Source: Psychrobacter sp. NZS113
Lineage (GTDB): Bacteria > Pseudomonadota > Gammaproteobacteria > Pseudomonadales > Moraxellaceae
NCBI RefSeq assembly: GCF_015864825.1
Contig: NZ_JADYWL010000007.1
Coordinates: 1-64,000 of the forward strand
Direction: 5' to 3'
DNA length: 64,000 nt
Shown here: in pieces, positions 1 to 7,710 of the stretch
Numbering within the stretch: position 1 is the first letter of the stretch
Layout: each line of letters opens with the position of its first letter
Notes under the pieces: model-generated
The model's database searches: none
What the model was told of the DNA's origin: nothing
The model's input: only the letters and a program-made list of their open reading frames with translations
Program-made: the position numbers and the translations under genes

Positions 1-443
1 CGGCTTATCCTATTTAGCGAGCTGACTATCATATCATGTTTTAATAGTCTGTCAACTTCTTTTTTTATCTCGTTTCAGTAAGTTAACCACGTTATTTCAG
101 TGTAATTATACACTTCCTAACTGCTAGTTCCCCCTAATGAGGTGCGTATTATAGACGCTTATTTTACTAAGTCAAGAAGTAAATTTTATTAGTTTAAAAC
201 TAATTTACTTAAGATATTCGTTGAGTGATTAACCACTTCCTAAATACCCTTCCCTTCTGACTGGGTGGCATTATACTCGGTTTGATGGCGCGGTCAAGGA
301 CTCTTATAAACTATTCTATAGTTTATAAGAGTCCCTCAGGAATACTGGCTACTTATCAAAAGGTTAGCTATGAAAATAAACTTCTCATTGTCTTAAACAG
401 TTTTTTGGTTGAAATCATCTTCTTCTATATAGGATGATCTTTT
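1..443. other. AT-rich non-coding stretch with a duplicated block
   Basis: I see no convincing gene here. Two related blocks share a CACTTCCTAA element followed about 20 bases later by a GGTG-CATTATA-like element: 111-157 (GGTGCGTATTATAGACG at 141-157) and 233-279 (GGTGGCATTATACTCG at 265-279). They look like diverged copies of one spacer module. A perfect 16-bp inverted repeat follows at 298-334 and is listed separately. The region could be the trailing spacer of whatever lies before base 1, but that gene is outside the window. Confidence 0.4.
298..334. repeat. Perfect 16-bp inverted repeat
   Basis: The left arm 298-313 (GGACTCTTATAAACTA) pairs perfectly with the right arm 319-334 around a 5-base loop at 314-318. 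Neither side carries a T-tract, so it is not a textbook intrinsic terminator for the minus-strand gene that ends at 444. It could be a transcript-end hairpin or a protein-binding palindrome. Confidence 0.6.
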
Positions 444-1139
444 TTATAACTTACCTATTTTTTCAAAAAATGCTCTATACGCAGCGGCTTTTTTATCTAA
501 TGATAAAGGGTATGCCCGTGAAGTTGATGGCAACCTATATAAGGTTAGATTATTCACATCAGCTTTCTTACCTGTACTTTGCCATTCATAAGGGTAATCT
601 ATACTTTGATTGGTCTTAGGATACTTGGACTTAGTAGGTGGCTCGCTTAATAAATTGAGTAGTACCTCAGTTGCCTTACCACCTGTGGTAAACAACGTTT
701 TAACTTTTGGCACTTGTAGCAAGATATCATCTAAATCAACAGGCGTTACTACCGTTAAGTTCTTGTCAGACGCATTGCCCGTCTCACGAATGGCTTGCTT
801 TACCGTCGGACAAGAAGCGATACCTCGGTCAAACATAAAGGCGCGAATACGTTCAGGATCAAAGCGCTTCTCGTCCCCTACTCTGAAATAATCTGCATCA
901 TCAAAAAATACAAGTCCATAGATACGCCACATATCATTATAAAAATTAGGATAGTGAAAACTCATGGCCCATTTATCACTAGTCGGTGGAAACGTGCCCA
1001 TCATCATGACGGTGGCATTGGGCGGTAATACAGGTAGAAAAGGATGTGTTTCTACTTTTGCGGCATTTGTTTCGGATAAAACTGGGTTGTCATTGGTAGT
1101 ATTAGTATTTTTTTGAGCACTGTCTGGTTGTTTGGTCAT
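444..1139 (-). CDS. Uracil-DNA glycosylase family protein
   Basis: A protein of about 231 residues resembling the uracil-DNA glycosylase superfamily branch that carries a GTFPP motif. In the called protein, MMMGTFPP is at about residues 45-52, followed by YPNFYNDMWRI. The family removes uracil or mismatched bases from DNA, so base excision repair is the likely role. Substrate specificity cannot be read from the sequence. The first 30 or so residues are polar and probably disordered. An ATG at 1151 is also in frame, but the ATG at 1139 is preceded by AAGAA at a reasonable distance, so I use it. The gene stands alone, divergent from upp, and its family membership rests on motif recognition only. 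Confidence 0.65.
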   Translation of the reverse strand: MTKQPDSAQKNTNTTNDNPVLSETNAAKVETHPFLPVLPPNATVMMMGTFPPTSDKWAMSFHYPNFYNDMWRIYGLVFFDDADYFRVGDEKRFDPERIRAFMFDRGIASCPTVKQAIRETGNASDKNLTVVTPVDLDDILLQVPKVKTLFTTGGKATEVLLNLLSEPPTKSKYPKTNQSIDYPYEWQSTGKKADVNNLTLYRLPSTSRAYPLSLDKKAAAYRAFFEKIGKL

Positions 1140-1474
1140 GATATTCTTCATCAGAAAAGTCGTTTTTTTGGTATCATAGCAGGTCTAAACACTACTACAT
1201 TTATAATCACTTTATATAGTCAAATATAGTCGGCTCGAAATGTAATGATACTTTAGATGCGTTTTTGATAACATCTTAATCATACTTATGAGCCATACAG
1301 TCTTAACCTCTATCATGTCAAAAGTGTGATAGAAGCATTTGGCTACCTTGCGCATTAATTTTAATATTGATGCGTCAAATATATAGTGGACACGTGGTAT
1401 GTGTTTGTATCTTTTATAATAATGGCAACCGCAGTGACTGCGCAAGCATCAGCCCCAAAATCAAGAGAGATTCT
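1140..1474. other. Divergent spacer upstream of upp
   Basis: This 335-base AT-rich spacer lies between the divergent UDG-family gene and upp. A TATAAT at 1415-1420 could be a -10 element for upp, but I see no good -35 at the right distance. A short stem (CGCAG/CTGCG, 1430-1442) lies in what would be the upp leader. There is no convincing small gene. Confidence 0.35.
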
Positions 1475-2131
1475 ATGAGCGACTTAAATAGCGGTTTAAA
1501 AATTACGGTAATCGATCATCCACTAGTTCGTCATAAGCTCAGCCTTATGCGTGAAAAAGATTGTAGTACTTATAAGTTCCGTACATTGACCAAAGAGCTT
1601 GCGCGCTTGATGGCATATGAAGCAAGCCGGGACTTCGAGATTGAAACGTTCCCAATGGCAGGATGGTGTGGCGAAATCACTGGTGAGCAAATCATCGGTA
1701 AGACAGCAACGATTGTACCAATTTTACGTGCAGGCATCGGCATGTTGGACGGGGTGCTCGATCTGATTCCTACTGCAAAAATCTCTGTCGTAGGCTTGCA
1801 ACGTGACGAAGAAACCTTACAGCCAGTACCATTTTTTGAAAAATTCGTCAGCCACATGGACAAACGCCCAGCACTTATCATCGATCCGATGCTAGCAACA
1901 GGCGGCTCTATGGTTGCGACTATTGATATGCTAAAGAAAAATGGCTGTACTAATATTAAAGCACTCGTATTAGTAGCTGCGCCTGAAGGTGTACGTGTGG
2001 TCAACGAAGCACATCCTGATGTGACTATTTATACTGCCGCATTGGATAGCCATTTGGATGAGCACGGCTATATCATTCCAGGTCTTGGCGATGCTGGTGA
2101 TAAGATATTTGGTAAGCAACTAAATCAGTAA
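1475..2131 (+). CDS. upp: Uracil phosphoribosyltransferase
   Basis: This enzyme makes UMP from uracil and PRPP in pyrimidine salvage in the cytosol. The product is 218 residues, near the usual UPRTase length of about 208. Recognisable parts are the [13 protein letters not shown] segment, the PRPP-binding loop [12 protein letters not shown] and the C-terminal uracil-binding segment [11 protein letters not shown]. The frame is open further upstream, but the ATG at 1475 follows an AAGAGAGA ribosome-binding site and gives the canonical N-terminus, so the upstream 36 codons are discarded. It is a single gene followed by a spacer with a short tandem repeat. Confidence 0.95.
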   Translation: MSDLNSGLKITVIDHPLVRHKLSLMREKDCSTYKFRTLTKELARLMAYEASRDFEIETFPMAGWCGEITGEQIIGKTATIVPILRAGIGMLDGVLDLIPTAKISVVGLQRDEETLQPVPFFEKFVSHMDKRPALIIDPMLATGGSMVATIDMLKKNGCTNIKALVLVAAPEGVRVVNEAHPDVTIYTAALDSHLDEHGYIIPGLGDAGDKIFGKQLNQ

Positions 2132-2141
2132 CCTTTAAACT

Positions 2142-2181
2142 AAGGTATTCGGTTATCTTAGCAAGGCATTCGGTTATTTTA
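2142..2181. repeat. Imperfect tandem repeat, 21-bp period
   Basis: Two adjacent near-identical units, AAGGTATTCGGTTATCTTA at 2142-2160 and AAGGCATTCGGTTATTTTA at 2163-2181, lie between upp and the SDR gene. The function is unknown, and it may simply be a local slippage duplication. Confidence 0.6.
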
Positions 2182-2226
2182 GATAGTCATGACAAAAGCA
2201 TACAGTATCAATGATAAGGATATAAC

Positions 2227-2979
2227 ATGAACGTATTGATTACAGGCGCTAGCGCAGGTTTTGGTAAGGCATTGGCTGAGCGTTTGGTGGCAAAAGGCCA
2301 TCGCGTGATTGGCTGTGCCAGACGCCTCGATAAGTTACAAGCTTTGGCTGCAGATTTGGGCGAGGCATTTTTACCTGTGGTCATGGATGTCAGCGATACG
2401 GCTTCTATTCCACAAATCATTGCTGACTTGCCTGACGGTTTTAACCAAATCGATGTCTTGGTTAATAATGCAGGATTGGCGCTGGGCGCTGGGCCAGCAC
2501 AAGAGTCCAATCTAGATGACTGGATGCGCATGACCGATACCAATATCAAAGGGTTAATGGCCTTGACCCATGCAGTCTTGCCAGCTATGGTGGCTCGTGA
2601 TAGCGGTTATATCATCAATGTTGGCTCGATTGCAGGCAGCTGGCCGTACTTTGGTGGTAACGTCTATGGCGCGACTAAAGCATTTGTAAAACAGTTCAGT
2701 CTAAACTTGCGAGCTGACTTACTTGGCACGCAAGTACGCGTGACCAATCTTGAGCCAGGTAATGTAGCGGGCACTGAGTTTTCAAATGTGCGCTATCATG
2801 GCGATGACGACAAAGCTGCCAAGGTTTATGACGGCTTCAAAACCATGACTGGTGACGATGTTGGCGATATTTTATTATGGTTGATTGAGTCGCCTGCACA
2901 TATCAACGTGAACCGCTTAGAAGTGATGCCAGTTGCGCAAACGTATAATGGCTTAACCATTGCAAAAAATGATGGTTAG
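2227..2979 (+). CDS. SDR family NADP-dependent oxidoreductase (YdfG-like)
   Basis: A 250-residue classical short-chain dehydrogenase/reductase. The cofactor-binding glycine motif TGASAGFG is at residues 6-13, NNAG at 80-83, and the catalytic Ser134, Tyr147 and Lys151 are all present. Overall form, including the C-terminal INRLEVMPVAQTYNGLT-type segment, resembles YdfG, the NADP-dependent 3-hydroxy acid (serine/allo-threonine) dehydrogenase and malonic semialdehyde reductase. The exact substrate is an inference. It starts at an ATG behind AAGGAT and ends before a strong terminator, so it is probably monocistronic. Confidence 0.85.
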   Translation: MNVLITGASAGFGKALAERLVAKGHRVIGCARRLDKLQALAADLGEAFLPVVMDVSDTASIPQIIADLPDGFNQIDVLVNNAGLALGAGPAQESNLDDWMRMTDTNIKGLMALTHAVLPAMVARDSGYIINVGSIAGSWPYFGGNVYGATKAFVKQFSLNLRADLLGTQVRVTNLEPGNVAGTEFSNVRYHGDDDKAAKVYDGFKTMTGDDVGDILLWLIESPAHINVNRLEVMPVAQTYNGLTIAKNDG

Positions 2980-3007
2980 TTAACACAAGTAAATAGTAGG
3001 TTTACCA

Positions 3008-3060
3008 TTAGGCGGCAATACTTTATCGATAACAGATACGGTATTGCCGCCTAATTTTTT
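3008..3060 (+). terminator. Intrinsic terminator after the SDR gene
   Basis: Arms 3008-3021 (TTAGGCGGCAATAC) and 3041-3054 pair perfectly over 14 bp and run into a T-tract at 3055-3060. It lies 29 bases after the SDR stop codon. Confidence 0.85.
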
Positions 3061-3249
3061 GCTGCTTTATCATTATGAGTTTTATCACTACTATAGACGT
3101 AAGATGATCGAGCATTAACTGTCATAACCACTTTTATTTTATGCTATGGTCAGCTCTCTTACTCTTTGACACTCTCAGTTATCGAGAGGCTAAACCATCA
3201 AGACCATCGCTCATCAATACTGTTATTTATTAAACTATAAGGACATTTT

Positions 3250-4149
3250 ATGGCTAATACGCCGCTCACTCTGACGCTAGAATGGTTTTTAAATCCAGAT
3301 CACCTGCCTTTTATTGCGGGCATTCATACTGGCGCCTATTCTGATGCAGGGCTTGATATCAAAATGATAGAGCCAACTGAACATTATGATGGCTTTGCAG
3401 AATTAGAAGCAGGCAATATTGATTTACACGTGAACGAACCGATTCACTTATTCGAGCATTATTTTGAAGACTTAAAAGCATTGGGCTGTTTTTTTGTGAC
3501 GGATGGTGGCGTGCTTATCAAGCAAAGCAGCCTTGATAAATTGCATCAGAACCAACCGATTCGTATTACAACACCTGCCTCAAACCCTATTACCAATAAA
3601 ATTGGCTTTGAGATTTTAAGCCGTTATGCCAAGAAAAATGGTTTTGTGTTAGATGTCGCTAATGTCAGTTTTGTAGAGACCGATTTTCAGCACTTAGAAA
3701 ACTTACAAAAGGGTGATGAAGCAGGCGAATTTGATGGCGCATGGTTGTGCTTCTATAACTTTGAAGGTATTGAGGCCAATCATACAGGGCTTGACTATAC
3801 CTTTATTGATCAGCACTTATCACCGTATCCCAACTTTTCGGCATTGGAGCTGATGACCACCCACAGTATTTGGGAAGAAAAGTCAGAAGCGTTGACACAG
3901 TTTGTATCCGTCAGTACAGCAATGGCGCAGTTGTGTATCGACAATCCCGAACAAGCACTCACTATTTATTATGCCTATACAGATGAGACACCATCGGCAT
4001 TGATGGACGACATTATCAACGACACTTTGAAGCGCTTGATAGCACCTATCCAACCAGATGCCGAACGTTGGACCGCCCTACGTGAGATGCTATCAACATT
4101 AGATATTGCTAACATTAGTGATGCTAACTACGCCAAACTCTGGCAGTAG
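3250..4149 (+). CDS. NMT1/THI5-like domain protein without a signal peptide
   Basis: A 299-residue protein of the NMT1/THI5-like periplasmic-binding fold. The N-terminus reads LTLEWFLNPDHLPFIAG, then AYSDAGLDIKMIEPTEHYDG (residues 28-47), which is typical of this family. Most bacterial members are substrate-binding proteins of ABC importers for thiamine precursors, while yeast THI5 is a cytosolic HMP-phosphate synthase. This protein has no signal peptide or lipobox, and no permease or ATPase gene is near it. It also lacks the CCCFC cluster of yeast THI5. Whether it is a cytosolic binding protein, an enzyme or a regulator cannot be decided here. It is followed after 26 bases by an alpha/beta hydrolase gene, probably cotranscribed. 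The start follows AAGGAC. Confidence 0.7.
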   Translation: MANTPLTLTLEWFLNPDHLPFIAGIHTGAYSDAGLDIKMIEPTEHYDGFAELEAGNIDLHVNEPIHLFEHYFEDLKALGCFFVTDGGVLIKQSSLDKLHQNQPIRITTPASNPITNKIGFEILSRYAKKNGFVLDVANVSFVETDFQHLENLQKGDEAGEFDGAWLCFYNFEGIEANHTGLDYTFIDQHLSPYPNFSALELMTTHSIWEEKSEALTQFVSVSTAMAQLCIDNPEQALTIYYAYTDETPSALMDDIINDTLKRLIAPIQPDAERWTALREMLSTLDIANISDANYAKLWQ

Positions 4150-4175
4150 TATAGTTAAATCCATATAAATCCCAT

Positions 4176-5147
4176 ATGTTCAAAGCGACGTTCAACATGG
4201 CATTCAAAATACCTGAGCAATACCAACTGCAAACCACTCATGTGACAGCGACTGACGGTACGATGATACCGATATCTGTGATTGGCAAAGGTCAACCTGT
4301 GCTGCTATTACATGCTTTTGGTATGGATGCACGGCAGTTTTTGCCGTTTATATTATCCCTGACCCGACAATACTGCTTTTATTTGCCGCATTTTCGTGGT
4401 TTTGGTTTGGCCAGTGATTTGACGTTACCAACGTTTGACTTTATTGAACAATATGCAGAAGACACACAGCAAGTGGTACAGCATATTCGTCAACAGACAA
4501 CCGTAGACGCCTTACCTATTGCTGCGATATCGATGGGTGCATTGGTCATGTGGGCATACTTTAAGCGTTTTGGTCATGACAGTGTCAGCCGCTATCTGAA
4601 TATTGACCAATCGCCTCTTATCCATAATCAGCCCGACTGGCAAGATGGCGGCGTCTTTAGTACACGTCAGACAGAATTATTTGCTCAGTTTACGCGGTTA
4701 ATTTCTCATGCTGAGCCATATATGCACGTTGATGATTTTCGTCATCTACCCTATCGATTAAAAGCAGATTTGTTGGATATAGAGCGCTCGTTTTCACTGC
4801 TCTCTGTCAGCACCAAACCTTCACAGGTATTGACGAAAACCTTGAGCTATCGAGCACCGCACAAAATCTCATTAATGAAGCACGCAACATGGCAACATAA
4901 ACTACGCTGTCTATCTGCCTATGTTGCGCTGCCCTATGACTACCGCGACGTTTTGCCAACGGTAACTATTCCAATCACCTTGTTAATTGGTGGACGCTCG
5001 CAGTTGTATGATCCAAAACGGCAACAACAGTTGCTTGAGTTACTGCCCAACGCCACTGCAACGGTTTTACCGAAATCTGGTCATGCGGTGCCAATGGATG
5101 CGCCTGTGGCTTTTTATCAGGTGTTAAAGCAGTTTTTGCATCATTAA
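4176..5147 (+). CDS. Alpha/beta hydrolase
   Basis: A 323-residue alpha/beta hydrolase. HAFGMDARQF supplies the oxyanion-hole region, AISMGAL is the nucleophile elbow with Ser (Ala replaces the usual first Gly of GxSxG), and KSGHAVPMDAP near the C-terminus carries the catalytic His. The likely role is an ester, lactone or thioester hydrolase with unknown substrate. It follows the THI5-like gene by 26 bases, which suggests a shared transcript and perhaps a shared pathway. Two in-frame starts, 4176 and 4197, both lack a strong ribosome-binding site, so the N-terminus is uncertain by 7 residues. Confidence 0.8.
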   Translation: MFKATFNMAFKIPEQYQLQTTHVTATDGTMIPISVIGKGQPVLLLHAFGMDARQFLPFILSLTRQYCFYLPHFRGFGLASDLTLPTFDFIEQYAEDTQQVVQHIRQQTTVDALPIAAISMGALVMWAYFKRFGHDSVSRYLNIDQSPLIHNQPDWQDGGVFSTRQTELFAQFTRLISHAEPYMHVDDFRHLPYRLKADLLDIERSFSLLSVSTKPSQVLTKTLSYRAPHKISLMKHATWQHKLRCLSAYVALPYDYRDVLPTVTIPITLLIGGRSQLYDPKRQQQLLELLPNATATVLPKSGHAVPMDAPVAFYQVLKQFLHH

Positions 5148-5175
5148 CCCTTAAGATATTGGTCTAAGTAGACAT

Positions 5176-5204
5176 AAAAAAGCGACTTTGAAAGTCGCTT
5201 TTTT
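5176..5204. terminator. Bidirectional intrinsic terminator
   Basis: Complementary arms AAAAAGCGACTT and AAGTCGCTTTTT are flanked by A and T tracts, so the hairpin can serve both the plus-strand hydrolase operon and the minus-strand tyrS cluster, which converge here. Confidence 0.9.
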
Positions 5205-5243
5205 GTTGAGTCAGCTGTGAGATGTGTTCGCAGAAAACTGAAA

Positions 5244-5474
5244 CTAATCGTTTAAGTCTTTGATTAATTCAAACCGTGGCACTTGCTTACCATCTACCAT
5301 GACGGTTTCAGTAAACATCGTTAAAGGACGAACCCACACGCCATATTCACCGTATAGGCAACGATAAACCACTAGCGATTCTTCGGTTTCTGAATGCTGC
5401 GCGGTATGCAACACTTGATAAAGGCTGCCTTTATAATGGCGGTAGATGCCTTGCCGAACTGTCTTGTCTGTCAT
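5244..5474 (-). CDS. DUF1653 domain protein
   Basis: A small 76-residue protein that is almost entirely a DUF1653 domain: GIYRHYKGSLYQVL at the start, then VVYRCLYGEYGVWVRPLTMF. The biochemical function of this family is not known to me. The ATG at 5474 has GGA at a suitable distance, and the in-frame TTG at 5486 is rejected. It is the last gene of the tyrS / TIR / DUF1653 cluster, starting 12 bases after the TIR stop codon and followed by the bidirectional terminator. Confidence 0.8.
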   Translation of the reverse strand: MTDKTVRQGIYRHYKGSLYQVLHTAQHSETEESLVVYRCLYGEYGVWVRPLTMFTETVMVDGKQVPRFELIKDLND

Positions 5475-5486
5475 TATTACATCCAA

Positions 5487-6266
5487 TTAGTCAATTTTGT
5501 TCATATCAACATCATAGCCAGAGCTTTTCATTTCTCTAGCAATGCTATATTTCCAAGCTCCACCTGTGTCCATAGGCTTATAGACTACACCTGATATATC
5601 ATTGGGAATTTCGACATTACCTTTCACAAGTGCAACAACATTCGCTCGACCAATCTTACCGATTAAGAGTCCATGTTCAAAAATAACATTTTGCCTTGCT
5701 CTTGGTTTGAATTCTTCTAGTTTAGACTTAATAACTCCGCCGATGTCACACTCAGTATAGAGAACGATAGCAAAACCTACATCCGTATGTTTTTCTAACT
5801 TCTCTATAATTGTAGCACCAGAGTCTACTTGCTCATGGAGGATAACAGCTTCAAAACCAATTTTTTCAATAAACCTTGCTACTTCATTTTTCGCGCCATC
5901 ATCGTGACCGTGAACGATAAAGACTTTTGAGCACTTACTCTGATTATCAAAAGCGGACATAATTTGTCCCCCTGTTAGTTTTTTAGAAATATTGACATCA
6001 TAAACTAAAGTATTGACTAGATTTTCCAGCTTCTCTTTACCTTCTTGCCACTTTATTTCTTTGTCAGATCCAGTCGCACTACAGTTGATACCTTTTAAAA
6101 GGTATCTGATCGCATAAAGCTCATTTATATATTTCACTTTAGAATCAAAAAACTTCTCAACTATAACACTGACTCTAGAATAGAGCTTTTCAGCTCTTCT
6201 AGAATCATCATATTGTAACTCTATAATTTCTTTGCTTATCTCTTCAAGTATTGAAATCTTATCCAT
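5487..6266 (-). CDS. TIR-like domain nucleotide-binding protein (candidate defence NADase)
   Basis: A protein of 259 residues in two parts. Residues 1-105 are predominantly charged helix with no recognised domain. Residues 113-235 match the predicted nucleotide-binding TIR-like family also found in CBASS and Pycsar effectors. It opens with KVFIVHGHDDGAKNEVARF, and QNVIFEHGLLIGKIGRANV carries the conserved Glu (about residue 197) at the expected NADase position. Such domains degrade NAD+ in anti-phage abortive infection, but that role here is inferred. The ATG at 6266 begins one base after the tyrS stop codon and its GGA ribosome-binding site lies inside the last tyrS codon, so it should be translationally coupled to tyrS. 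Sampled lines are 25-38% GC against about 52% in a tyrS line, which suggests acquisition. I see no sensor or cyclase gene beside it. Confidence 0.75.
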   Translation of the reverse strand: MDKISILEEISKEIIELQYDDSRRAEKLYSRVSVIVEKFFDSKVKYINELYAIRYLLKGINCSATGSDKEIKWQEGKEKLENLVNTLVYDVNISKKLTGGQIMSAFDNQSKCSKVFIVHGHDDGAKNEVARFIEKIGFEAVILHEQVDSGATIIEKLEKHTDVGFAIVLYTECDIGGVIKSKLEEFKPRARQNVIFEHGLLIGKIGRANVVALVKGNVEIPNDISGVVYKPMDTGGAWKYSIAREMKSSGYDVDMNKID

Positions 6267-6267
6267 A

Positions 6268-7479
6268 TTATCCAACAGTCACTTTCGCATAGGCTTTTTT
6301 GCCTGCTTGGATAACCACGGTTTGCCCAGAAGTTAAGTTGAAACCTGCATCAACCACATCGCCATCTACTTTTACTACGCCGCGTTTTACCATGTCTTTG
6401 GCAGATGAACTATTTTTCGCAAGCCCAGATTGATTCAGTACTTGAGTGATAAACAGTGCATCCTGACCTTCTAGATCTACCGTTACTTCTGGCAAATCGA
6501 TTGGCAATTCGCCATCAGCCAACACATTACCCGCTGATTTGTGCGCATTGGCAGCGGCATCAGCATCATGGAAACGCTCGATTAACTCTTCCGCTAGAAT
6601 ACGTTTGATTTCCTGTGGATTACGACCATTTTCCATTTCTGCCAGTAGACCTTCGACTTCATCCATTGGTTTAAAGCTTAAAAATTCATAATAGCGGCGA
6701 ATTAATGTATCTGGCATAGATAAGATTTTTTGATACATCGTGCCCGGTGCGTCATAAATGGCCACGTAGTTATTTAAAGACTTAGACATTTTATTAACGC
6801 CATCCAAGCCTTCCAAAATTGGTACGGTAATACATACTTGTTGCCCTTGACCATAACGGCCTTGCAACGTACGACCCATCAATAGGTTAAAGGTCTGATC
6901 GGTACCACCAAGCTCAACATCGGCTTTCAGCGCGATAGAATCATAGCCTTGCACGAGCGGATACAAAAACTCATGGATCGAGATTGGGGTCTGTGAGGCA
7001 TAACGCTTAGAGAAATCATCACGCTCAAGCATACGCGAAACGGTTTGCTGACTGGCAAGCTGAATCATATCTGCCGCTGACATATCGTTAAACCATTCTG
7101 AGTTAAAAACTACACGGGTTTTTTCTTTGTCTAAGATTTTAAATACTTGCTCAGCATAGGTCGTGGCATTGGCTTTAATTTGCTCATCAGTCAATGGCGG
7201 ACGCGTGCTGTTTTTGCCAGAAGGATCACCAATCTTGGCCGTATAGTCACCAATTAAGAAATAAATCTCATGACCTAAGTCTTGAAAGTGCTTAAGCTTA
7301 TTGATTAGTACGGTATGACCTAAATGCAGGTCAGGTGCAGTAGGATCAAAGCCTGCCTTGATACGCAATGGACGGTTTAGCTTAAGCTTCGCCACTAAAT
7401 CCTCTTCAGATAGGATTTCTTGTGTTCCGCGTTGGATAAGAGCAAGTTGTTCTTCTAGGGTGTAAGTTTGCGTGGTCAT
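6268..7479 (-). CDS. tyrS: Tyrosyl-tRNA synthetase
   Basis: A class I aminoacyl-tRNA synthetase that charges tRNA-Tyr, 403 residues, matching the longer (TyrZ-like) bacterial type. HLGH, the HIGH-type ATP motif, is at residues 52-55 after FDPTAPD. KMSKS is at 230-234. A C-terminal S4 RNA-binding domain occupies about 337-400. The ATG follows AAAGAGA. The gene heads a minus-strand cluster with the TIR-domain gene one base downstream and DUF1653 after that. Upstream is a spacer with a degenerate copy of the window's dispersed repeat and divergent anmK. Confidence 0.97.
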   Translation of the reverse strand: MTTQTYTLEEQLALIQRGTQEILSEEDLVAKLKLNRPLRIKAGFDPTAPDLHLGHTVLINKLKHFQDLGHEIYFLIGDYTAKIGDPSGKNSTRPPLTDEQIKANATTYAEQVFKILDKEKTRVVFNSEWFNDMSAADMIQLASQQTVSRMLERDDFSKRYASQTPISIHEFLYPLVQGYDSIALKADVELGGTDQTFNLLMGRTLQGRYGQGQQVCITVPILEGLDGVNKMSKSLNNYVAIYDAPGTMYQKILSMPDTLIRRYYEFLSFKPMDEVEGLLAEMENGRNPQEIKRILAEELIERFHDADAAANAHKSAGNVLADGELPIDLPEVTVDLEGQDALFITQVLNQSGLAKNSSSAKDMVKRGVVKVDGDVVDAGFNLTSGQTVVIQAGKKAYAKVTVG

Positions 7480-7579
7480 GATGATCTCTTTATTGTCTTT
7501 ATTAAGGGTTAAACGTTTGGGCTATTTATACTAAATGTTACTAAACCAAAAAATACGATGAGCGGTGGCAAACTCGTTT

Positions 7580-7622
7580 AGTCTACTAAATACAGGACTT
7601 ACACTCATTTTCCTTGCTGCTC
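7580..7622 (-). repeat. Degenerate relative of the 108-bp dispersed repeat
   Basis: The segment reads AGTCTAC...AC-TT-CACTCA--TTCCTTG and aligns with the inner right half of copy C (49187-49233), with roughly two thirds of positions identical by eye. The terminal inverted repeats are not recognisable here, so this is a decayed fragment at best. It lies between divergent tyrS and anmK. Confidence 0.4.
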
Positions 7623-7710
7623 TGATTTTGGGAATGGTATTAAGGTCTCGTAGCCTGCAAAAGATGTTAGAATTTGACGGATATACTAGCGTTTTTTAAG
7701 GTAAATTGCC

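Noticed and set aside
1214-1240. Two TATAGTC words upstream of upp as another copy of the dispersed repeat
   Set aside because: The core GATACAAGG and the matching inverted end are missing, so this is probably chance.
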